Shown: positions 19,772-27,341 of the stretch, one piece after another | How the letters are laid out: each line of letters begins with the position of its first letter | How positions within the stretch are numbered: position 1 is the first letter of the stretch | NCBI GenBank assembly: GCA_024695625.1 | Contig: JAILHV010000064.1 | Coordinates: 25,084-89,083 of the forward strand | Length of the DNA: 64,000 nt | Direction: 5' to 3' | DNA from: Treponema sp. | Lineage (GTDB): Bacteria; Spirochaetota; Spirochaetia; Treponematales; Treponemataceae | Translations under genes and position numbers: made by a program | The notes under the pieces: model-generated | Told to the model about the DNA's origin: nothing | Databases searched by the model: none | Seen by the model: only the letters and a program-made list of their open reading frames with translations

Positions 19772-20815
19772 TTAGATTATAAGTTGTCCATTCCAATTTA
19801 TCAAGGCGGAATTCAAGAAATTTGAAAATTCCTTGGGAAGGGGGGCCTGGATTTTTGGGGGAAGGGAAAGCGAATTGTCTGACGGAAATTCAATCTGTAT
19901 TGAGTGAAGGAAGAATTCGCGGCCTTCAATCACTGCGCCTCCGTAGGCTCTGTCTCCAAGCAGAGGAAAGCCGTGGAATGCAGACTGTGCGCGTATCTGG
20001 TGCTTTTTTCCTGTGGGAATTTCAAATCTGGCAAGAGTAACTTCCCTGTCATTCCATCTTCCGTGGGCAAGGGGAAGAGCCTTTGTTACGGCAATTGAAG
20101 GGGATGATTGAAAATTGCTTCCGGGGGGAATTCTTGAAACCTGAACAGTGTGAAAGGCTTTGGCACCTTTGGGTATTCCGTCATCGATTGAATCCGTCCA
20201 TTCAAATTCTTCCTGCATGAGCCCTTGGACAACAGCGACGTAGGTCTTTTTTACAAGCCCAGACTGCAGCATCTTTGAAAAAACGCGTGCGCCGTCAATG
20301 GAAAGGGAAAAAACCAGTGCACCCGTGGTAAAGCGGTCCAGGCGGTGAAGGGGAGCGGGAGTAAAGGAAAGGGAATTTTCTTCCTTAAATTTCTCTGCGA
20401 CAATCTGAGAAAGGCTTGTATCCGAGGAAAATGAGGGCTGGACGCTTATGCCGTAAGGTTTGTTTATGACCAAAATCGAATCGTTTCTAAAAATCGTAGC
20501 CGCATCCAGGCTGAAATTTGCGTAGCATTCGTGCCGTGTGTTGGGAAAAGCCTTTTCTTCAGGTGAATTTGGGTAGGAATTTCTGTCTTCCGGTGACTTT
20601 TTTAGCAGAAATGATGCGATTTTTATGCTGTCGCCGCATTTTACCTTGGCCGAAGCCTCAGCTTTGCCGCCGTTTACGAGGATAAGCCTTTTTCTTAGTG
20701 CGGAAAATACGTTTACGCTGCCTTCACCGGCCCTGTCCTTCAGCATTATTCTGAGCACCCTGTCAAGCCGCCTGCCGGAGTCATTTTCGCCTGCAGTAAA
20801 TTCTTCAAATTCCAT
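19772..20815 (-). CDS. RluA/RluC-family pseudouridine synthase with S4-like N-terminal domain
   Basis: 347 aa; LHRLDRFTTGALVFS catalytic motif; GRRLDRVLR... S4-like start; FEIPTGKKHQIRAQSAFHGFPLLGDRAYGG. Confidence 0.88.
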   Translation of the reverse strand: MEFEEFTAGENDSGRRLDRVLRIMLKDRAGEGSVNVFSALRKRLILVNGGKAEASAKVKCGDSIKIASFLLKKSPEDRNSYPNSPEEKAFPNTRHECYANFSLDAATIFRNDSILVINKPYGISVQPSFSSDTSLSQIVAEKFKEENSLSFTPAPLHRLDRFTTGALVFSLSIDGARVFSKMLQSGLVKKTYVAVVQGLMQEEFEWTDSIDDGIPKGAKAFHTVQVSRIPPGSNFQSSPSIAVTKALPLAHGRWNDREVTLARFEIPTGKKHQIRAQSAFHGFPLLGDRAYGGAVIEGREFFLHSIQIEFPSDNSLSLPPKIQAPLPKEFSNFLNSALINWNGQLII

Positions 20816-20887
20816 GAAATCAATTATAGAACAAAAAACTTGCCTTTACCACTAGACAAAATTTATCAATACTGTAAAATATAGGTT

Positions 20888-21367
20888 ATGTCTAATGCGA
20901 GGGAACAAATAAAACTATTATTCACAAATCCAATTTTGCTTTCTTGCATTTTCAGCTGGCTTTCTGCCCAGTTCCTGAAGACGATGATAAAGCTTTTTTC
21001 CCGTAAGGTTCACAGCTTTAAGGAATTATTCGAGCTTTTTTTCTGGCGGACTGGAGGCATGCCTTCAAGCCATTCGGCACTTGTTACGACGCTTTGCACT
21101 ACCATCGGCTTCCGTTCTGGAATCAACAGCGACGTTTTCATACTTTCCATAGGCTTTCTCCTTATTACAGTGAGGGATGCCGTTGGGGTAAGGCGGGCAA
21201 GCGGAATTCAGGCAATGTTTTTGAACAAGATAGGGCAAAAGCTTTCCGAAAAGGGAATCATGGACTTTAAGCCCATAAAGGAAGTCCAGGGGCATAGACC
21301 TGCGGAAGTGGCAATAGGCTGTCTTCTTGGATTTTTTATAGGACTGGCATTCAGCGTGTTAAAATAG
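20888..21367 (+). CDS. Divergent PAP2 (DUF212) family membrane protein
   Basis: 159 aa; WRTGGMPSSHSALVTTLCTTIGFRSG, RDAVGVRRASGIQA, GHRPAEVAIGCLLGFFIG. Confidence 0.85.
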   Translation: MSNAREQIKLLFTNPILLSCIFSWLSAQFLKTMIKLFSRKVHSFKELFELFFWRTGGMPSSHSALVTTLCTTIGFRSGINSDVFILSIGFLLITVRDAVGVRRASGIQAMFLNKIGQKLSEKGIMDFKPIKEVQGHRPAEVAIGCLLGFFIGLAFSVLK

Positions 21368-22807
21368 ATGAAGTTAAAATTCAGTGGCTTTGTATCAGTT
21401 ATAATAATCCTCATCGGCATAATCTGCCTTCTTGCATTCCGAAGCGTGCCGGTAACCCGCATCTGGAGCAGCTACAACATGCTTTATGCGGACAAGTCGG
21501 TTTCCGAACATGACATTCTTGAATACCTTTCGCGCGCAGGCTGCAAAGACGTAATCTCGCTCTCTTCCCAGAGGATTCCAATACGTTCTGCAGTTGTTCC
21601 CATAGAGCCCAAGCTGAATTCATACCTTAACGACAGGAATTTTTATTTTAGCGACCAGGAAAGGGCCTTCAACCTTTTTTACATTCCCTCCGAATATGAA
21701 AGCCGCACAGAACAGGCCGTTGTTTCCATGCAGAAGGACGGAAACATACAGGCAGGAATGGACGGCCACGAAAAATACCCCTGGACAGTGCCGCTCATTT
21801 GCCTTGCTGTAGCCCTGACACTGCTTTTCTTTGCAAAGAACCGCCATCCTTTTGCCGCGGGAGCCATTTTTCCGGTCTGCATGTCAGCATCCCTGCCTTT
21901 TTATCCGGTGGCAAGTGCAATATGCCTTGTGCTACTTGCCCTTTTCATGGTGAACCACATCTGGGGCAGAAGGCGCTATCTTTTCGCAGTTTTTACAAGC
22001 CCTTGGGTGCTTGTTCCGCTGATTACCGCATTAGCCGTATTCTTTATGGTCTCATTCCAGTGCGGAATTCTCGGGTTGATTGTATTTTTGGCTTCTGCAG
22101 GGGCAACATGCCTTTTACGCAGCAGGGAACTTTACCTGGACAGCAAAAGCTCCTTCAAGTACGAGCTTATCTTTTCCGCCAGACAGCTTCCGATAATGTA
22201 CTCAAGGACGGCAAAGGCTACGGCAGCCCTTTTGCTCCCCCTGGCATTCATCTTTGCGCTGTTCGCATTTTCATCAGTTGCCTCCCCAAAGTCAACCGTC
22301 AACGGACTTTCCGTACCATCCCCGGCAGGCGCACTTGCAGACGGTCAGGGGAAAATTCCAGCTCTTAGGGAATACTATGACTGGGCATGGAAGACCCTTG
22401 CATTTCCATATATCAACCTGAATTCTGAGGACAGCCAGCACGTTAACATGGCCTTTTTTGAAAAGGAAGCCGAAGAAGGTAGCGTTGTAACGGTTTCAAG
22501 GTTTGTGCAGACGGAAGAGGGAATTGCCCAGGAAGACGAAGCAGTAATGAAATTTGACGGGAAATTTAAGGATTCCCTAAAAAAAGGAATTGACGACCTT
22601 GACTATCCGGCTATAGAAAAGCTTATGAAAAGCGAGGGTGAACAGACCCGTGTAGCCTATTCTGCATCACTTACTGGAAAGAACACTGCCTCTACGGTAA
22701 GAAACGGCGTAAGCCTTCTCATGCTTGCGCTCATGTTCCTTGAAGTTATATTCATGTATATATTCTATTTTGTAATCAGGCGAAAGAAATATGAAAACAA
22801 TAAATAA
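21368..22807 (+). CDS. Hypothetical multi-pass membrane protein, first gene of Rnf-like block
   Basis: 479 aa; several hydrophobic helices; starts directly after the DUF212 stop and its 3' end overlaps rnfC-like by 17 bp. Confidence 0.6.
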   Translation: MKLKFSGFVSVIIILIGIICLLAFRSVPVTRIWSSYNMLYADKSVSEHDILEYLSRAGCKDVISLSSQRIPIRSAVVPIEPKLNSYLNDRNFYFSDQERAFNLFYIPSEYESRTEQAVVSMQKDGNIQAGMDGHEKYPWTVPLICLAVALTLLFFAKNRHPFAAGAIFPVCMSASLPFYPVASAICLVLLALFMVNHIWGRRRYLFAVFTSPWVLVPLITALAVFFMVSFQCGILGLIVFLASAGATCLLRSRELYLDSKSSFKYELIFSARQLPIMYSRTAKATAALLLPLAFIFALFAFSSVASPKSTVNGLSVPSPAGALADGQGKIPALREYYDWAWKTLAFPYINLNSEDSQHVNMAFFEKEAEEGSVVTVSRFVQTEEGIAQEDEAVMKFDGKFKDSLKKGIDDLDYPAIEKLMKSEGEQTRVAYSASLTGKNTASTVRNGVSLLMLALMFLEVIFMYIFYFVIRRKKYENNK

Positions 22808-24101
22808 TTTTGTCGAATCTGAAAAAAATGAATTCACCTCATCGGTAAGGGCTTTTTTGCCGCATTATGCAGTCGTTCCCTTCGATTTTGGCAAGAACAA
22901 TTCCTTTAAGTGCATCGTCCAGGAGAATGACGTTGTAAAGGAGGGGCAGATTATCGCAATATCTGCAAAAGAAGGCGACTCCATCCGCTCCTACATACAC
23001 TCATCAGTCCCCGGCCGCGTTGATTCCGTGGGAGAATGCTTCCTGCCCAACGGACGGAAGGGAACTGCCGTAAAAATAAGGACGGAAGGTGCCTTCTCAT
23101 ACCTTGGAAAGCCCCTTCCAGAAACAGACTGGCAGTGGTTTACAAAGGAAAACTTTCTGGACCTTATTTCCACAAAGGGTGTACTCAATACATTTGCATC
23201 CCCGGTTCCCCTTGCAGCCCAGATTGCCTCTTGCACTCTTACAAAGGGCCGCTTTCTTGTGGTAAGGCTTTTTGACGAGGATCCCAGCCGCAAGACGGAC
23301 ACATTTGTTGCCAAAAACAAGATTTATGAAGTCCTGACCGGCGCAAAGATTGTGGCAAAAACAATGGAAGCCCGTGGAATAGTCTTTGTCTTCCCCCAGA
23401 AGTCAGAAATTCAGATTGATGAAAGCGACTTTTCACCTTTCCCCCTGATGGTTCTTGAGACTGACCCAAAGAAATATCCGGCAGGCTATATGCAGAACCT
23501 TATGAATCTGGTAAAGAAGAATGCAAAGTCTACGGAAAAGGTTGATTTTTCGCTCATCAACAGAAAATGCATCTACTGTGACCCGCAGACGCTTGTGTCA
23601 GTATATGATGCAGTGGTTCTTGGAGAACCATCAGTAGAAACCTATGTCCATGTTACGGGCAAATGCATCAACTCATCAGGAATACTAAAGGTTAGGGTGG
23701 GAACTTCACTTCGCGAACTTGTCGCCCAGTGCGGAAATTTCAAGTCCAAGCCTGCAAAAATAATAATCAACGGAATGGTTTCTGGTTCCGCCATCAACAG
23801 CCTTGACACTACCATAACCCGCAACGTAAAATCCATTACCTTCTTAAGTGCGGATGAGCTTTCGGTACAAAGCTTTGCACCTTGCGTACGATGCGGGAAA
23901 TGCCGCACAATATGCCCGGAAGGCCTTTATCCGGATCTGATGTTCCGCCACAGTCTTGGGGGAAAACCGGTCGGTACGGAACTTGTAAAGACCACCGATT
24001 TTTGTTCAGGATGTGCATTGTGCAACAGTGTATGCCCTTCAAGGCTTCCGCTTTGCCAGACAATAGAATTGTTGAGGAAAAATAAAGATGACGTTAATTA
24101 A
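22791..24101 (+). CDS. RnfC-like electron transport subunit (divergent)
   Basis: 436 aa; two 4Fe-4S motifs CVRCGKCRTICP and CSGCALCNSVCP plus N-terminal barrel-sandwich and SLBB-like regions; lacks GGAGFPT and NxAECEPY motifs. Confidence 0.8.
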   Translation: MKTINNFVESEKNEFTSSVRAFLPHYAVVPFDFGKNNSFKCIVQENDVVKEGQIIAISAKEGDSIRSYIHSSVPGRVDSVGECFLPNGRKGTAVKIRTEGAFSYLGKPLPETDWQWFTKENFLDLISTKGVLNTFASPVPLAAQIASCTLTKGRFLVVRLFDEDPSRKTDTFVAKNKIYEVLTGAKIVAKTMEARGIVFVFPQKSEIQIDESDFSPFPLMVLETDPKKYPAGYMQNLMNLVKKNAKSTEKVDFSLINRKCIYCDPQTLVSVYDAVVLGEPSVETYVHVTGKCINSSGILKVRVGTSLRELVAQCGNFKSKPAKIIINGMVSGSAINSLDTTITRNVKSITFLSADELSVQSFAPCVRCGKCRTICPEGLYPDLMFRHSLGGKPVGTELVKTTDFCSGCALCNSVCPSRLPLCQTIELLRKNKDDVN

Positions 24102-25182
24102 CAAGATTTTCCATAAAAAAGATTTCTCGGACATAAAGCTCCGTCCTTATGTCTACATAAAGCCATCGTTGGGTTCTTCTGCACTCATGATGGTGGTTCT
24201 TCTTTTTCCGCAGCTTTTATTGCTTGCCCTTACAAAATCAGTTGACTCCCTGCTGATTGTGCTTGCTTCCGTTTTGGCTTCCATGGTTGCCGAACTGCTG
24301 TATTCGTCAGTAAGAAAGCAGTTTTCATTTTCCCCGCTTTTTGCCTTGATTCAGGGTATAGTGATAGGCCTTTTGATTCCATCAACGTATTCTGCTCCAG
24401 CTCTCTTTTTTATAGCCCTAATATCTCTGCTTCTTTGCAAATACGCTTTCGGTGGCTTTCCAAATGCATGGGCTAATCCAGCTGTGGTTACGGTAATCGT
24501 TGCGTACATAGTCAACATGCAGGCCTTTCCTTCCTATATGCTCACAGGTCAGGACTGGCAGACAAGAAACGCAGCCCTTTACCTTATACAGAAGGGGAGC
24601 ATTCCACTGCTTTCATCAGACGCTGCCATAACAGCTTTCCTGAACGAACACATATTCAGCATATTCGGTGTGGTAATACCTGAAGGTTACGTCACGCTGC
24701 TTTGGGACTTTCCGTCTACAATACCGGCTTTCCGCTTTAACCTTGTAACGCTTGTGTCTTCAATAGTCCTTTTTTCTCTGGATTTGTTGGACATACTGAT
24801 TCCGGCGATTTTCATATTTTTCTACTCGCTGCTGGTCAGATTCTTCCTTCCGCTCATCACAATGGCACCTGCCTGCCAGGGGGACATAATACTTTCCCTG
24901 CTTACAAGCGGCACTCTCTTTTCCACACTCTACGTTCTCCAGTGGTACGGCACCACACCGGTAACTGTTTCCGGCAAGGTTGCATATGCACTTTCCGCCG
25001 CAGTAATTGCATTCTTTGTAATGGGCGGAGGAACTTCACCCGTAGGCTATATGTTCACGGTTCTTTTTGTAAACCTGTTGTCGCTTTTAATACAGGTTGC
25101 AGAAAGCCACAGTGCCCGTAAAAATATAGAAACCGTAATAGTTTCCAAACTGAACGCATTAAAAGAGGTTGAAAATGTCTGA
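24088..25182 (+). CDS. RnfD/NqrB-like membrane subunit (divergent)
   Basis: 364 aa; NPAVVTV and TTPVTVSGKVAYALSAAVIAFFVMGGGTSPVGYMFTVLFVNLLSLLIQ align with RnfD; no DGxSGATP motif. Confidence 0.75.
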   Translation: MTLINKIFHKKDFSDIKLRPYVYIKPSLGSSALMMVVLLFPQLLLLALTKSVDSLLIVLASVLASMVAELLYSSVRKQFSFSPLFALIQGIVIGLLIPSTYSAPALFFIALISLLLCKYAFGGFPNAWANPAVVTVIVAYIVNMQAFPSYMLTGQDWQTRNAALYLIQKGSIPLLSSDAAITAFLNEHIFSIFGVVIPEGYVTLLWDFPSTIPAFRFNLVTLVSSIVLFSLDLLDILIPAIFIFFYSLLVRFFLPLITMAPACQGDIILSLLTSGTLFSTLYVLQWYGTTPVTVSGKVAYALSAAVIAFFVMGGGTSPVGYMFTVLFVNLLSLLIQVAESHSARKNIETVIVSKLNALKEVENV

Positions 25183-25798
25183 TTTACTGGGAAATCCTGA
25201 TTCTTTTTTGCAGCCGGATACGCAGAGGCCCGCAGAAGATTTGTCTTCCCCTGAGGAATTTTCTTCTGCAGAAGATCTTTCGCCTGCGGAACTTGGTTCC
25301 GTTGAAGTGACAAATGCAGATCTTGAGCGGTATAAGAAACAACTGGCAAAATTTGGCATTTTTTCCCTAATCCTTGTAGCCTGCATGGCTTTTCTGATTC
25401 TTTTTACACTTATGGGCCGCAATTCCTGGCAGCAGGGGCTTAGGGGACAAGTACAAGAATGTTTTGCGTTCCATGGCAAAAAGGTAAGTGTTCATGAAGC
25501 AGACAAAATGCATTCCGTCTTTTCCGTAAGCGCAGCTTCATTCAAAGTGGATGGCCTGGAAAAAGACAGCCACGCGGTAATCATAAGGATAACGACGCTC
25601 TACGGTCCCGTTGCGGCTCTGTATACCTGTACCGATGATGAATTCCACGAAGTTCAGTTTGTTGATTTCTTAAAATTGAGCCCCAAAGTTTCCCAGGCAG
25701 TAAAAAATTCATCTGTAAATTCTCAGATTGCCTACTGGGAAAAGGCAATTCCCAAAATCATACAGACAGGACTGGCGGAGGCTAAAGATGAAAACTAA
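25169..25798 (+). CDS. RnfG/NqrC-position protein (divergent, lacks FMN-attachment motif)
   Basis: 209 aa; one TM helix followed by an extracytoplasmic domain; ITTLYGPVAALYTCTDDEFHEVQFV vaguely like an FMN-binding domain; no SGATxT. Confidence 0.55.
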   Translation: MKMSDLLGNPDSFLQPDTQRPAEDLSSPEEFSSAEDLSPAELGSVEVTNADLERYKKQLAKFGIFSLILVACMAFLILFTLMGRNSWQQGLRGQVQECFAFHGKKVSVHEADKMHSVFSVSAASFKVDGLEKDSHAVIIRITTLYGPVAALYTCTDDEFHEVQFVDFLKLSPKVSQAVKNSSVNSQIAYWEKAIPKIIQTGLAEAKDEN

Positions 25799-26420
25799 GA
25801 GAAACATATATTCATTTTTAACGGCATCGCTTGCGCTTCTGGTTCCCTCCCCAGGGCGTTTTGCTTACGGAATCATTTTGCTTTTAATGCTCAACCTGCT
25901 TATGCTTGCAGGCACCCTGTTCAAGCATCTTGTAAAGGTTCTTGACTTGGATGAGCTTTTGCCGGTACTGCTTGCAGTATTCCTTATGACGGTCTCTGTC
26001 ATCTTTAAGCAGCTGCTAATAATGCTGTCTCCTCTTGCAGCTCTTACCCTCGGCTTTATCATCTACATGCCGGCCGTTTCATCCTTCCTCATAGGAAACC
26101 TCTACAGCCAGAATTCAGACAACATAAAAGAAAACCTGGCAGTAAACTTAAAGGAAAGCTTCTTGTTCAGCATATTTGCTCTTGCAGTATTTCTTTTCCG
26201 CGACATATTCGGCTACGGAACGATTTCCCTTCCATCCGCATCCGGTCTCGTGGAAATTCCTTTGCTCAAGGTAAAGGAAGGTGGATTCTACCCGGGTATC
26301 TTCTGGGCTACAATTCCCGGTGCGCTTGTGATTATTGCGCTTAGCCTTGCCATATACGTGCGTGTCATTTCAAAATTCAATCAGATAAAAGAACAGGAGG
26401 AAAGCAATGCAAATGCTTAG
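25788..26420 (+). CDS. RnfE-like membrane subunit (no cysteines)
   Basis: Track ORF 25728..26420; ATG at 25788 (MKTKRNIYSFLTASLALLVPSPGRFAYGIILLLMLNLLMLAG); six-helix-like; overlaps rnfG-like by 11 bp. Confidence 0.6.
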   Translation: MKTKRNIYSFLTASLALLVPSPGRFAYGIILLLMLNLLMLAGTLFKHLVKVLDLDELLPVLLAVFLMTVSVIFKQLLIMLSPLAALTLGFIIYMPAVSSFLIGNLYSQNSDNIKENLAVNLKESFLFSIFALAVFLFRDIFGYGTISLPSASGLVEIPLLKVKEGGFYPGIFWATIPGALVIIALSLAIYVRVISKFNQIKEQEESNANA

Positions 26421-26982
26421 GGATTTTTTCTTTTACGCTCTTTATTCCTCTGCTGTGCTTGTTTATGGAATAGGCATGAACAGAGCTGTTCTAATGAGCA
26501 AAAAACCGCGCTTTTTAATCTGGGACTGCATAAAGATGCTTATTGCCGTAAGTGCCTCAGTTTCCCTTTCATACCTGATTATCTCAAAGTGTCTTTGCAA
26601 GGTTGGTTTGGCTGAACTTTATCCTTTTGTTGCAGTCCTCATTTTTTCCGCCATATCCGTTTTCATAGAAGCTATCGTTAGGATTACGGCAAAAATCACC
26701 ATGGCTGAATACACTGTTTCCATGCTGAGCATTTTGCTCTCACTCAACGAAAGCCTTTCTCTTTCACAATGTGTGCTAAAAGCCTGCTTCTGCATCATGG
26801 GATTTTATCTTTGCATCCCGCTCTTTTTTGCAATTAGAAAAAGAGTGGAGCTTTCAAGTCCATCCCAGAATTTTAAGAATCTGAGCCTTGTCTTTATAAG
26901 CATAGCAATCCTAATGCTGCTGCTTCTTACTGTGAACGTATCATGGCTTAACCCGCAGATTTTTCAGGAGGTAAACAATTGA
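26407..26982 (+). CDS. RnfA-like membrane subunit (divergent)
   Basis: 191 aa; six hydrophobic helices; position after rnfE-like; no GxCPFLG or NC motifs. Confidence 0.55.
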   Translation: MQMLRDFFFYALYSSAVLVYGIGMNRAVLMSKKPRFLIWDCIKMLIAVSASVSLSYLIISKCLCKVGLAELYPFVAVLIFSAISVFIEAIVRITAKITMAEYTVSMLSILLSLNESLSLSQCVLKACFCIMGFYLCIPLFFAIRKRVELSSPSQNFKNLSLVFISIAILMLLLLTVNVSWLNPQIFQEVNN

Positions 26983-27320
26983 TAGTCTCTATATTTCTTT
27001 TGTTTCTTTTGATTTTTGTAAGTGCGGCTGTCCTTTTCTTCCTCTTTATAAGCCTTTTGCCATCCCTTAAGGCGCAGAAAATAAATGCCAAGGATCCTCT
27101 TTTTTCCAAGGAAGAAGTGGATGCAGTCCTGCGCTACGATGACTTTAAGTGGGCAAAGACTGGGAGCAAGACCGCTGTTTACACAAAGGAAGAACTTATA
27201 AGCGTACTTAGCGGTGATGAACCCCAGAAGCAAATGTCAGCATTGGGTAAAAATATTGGTGAAAAAGACTTCCAATTCTGGAAAAAGTGCTATAAAATGC
27301 TAAAAGGGAAAGAAGAATAG
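26979..27320 (+). CDS. Small single-TM protein in the position expected for RnfB, without Fe-S motifs
   Basis: 113 aa; N-terminal TM helix then soluble tail with a single cysteine; ATGA-type overlap with preceding gene. Confidence 0.55.
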   Translation: MIVSIFLLFLLIFVSAAVLFFLFISLLPSLKAQKINAKDPLFSKEEVDAVLRYDDFKWAKTGSKTAVYTKEELISVLSGDEPQKQMSALGKNIGEKDFQFWKKCYKMLKGKEE

Positions 27321-27341
27321 TTTTTTATATGTAATGCCGTA

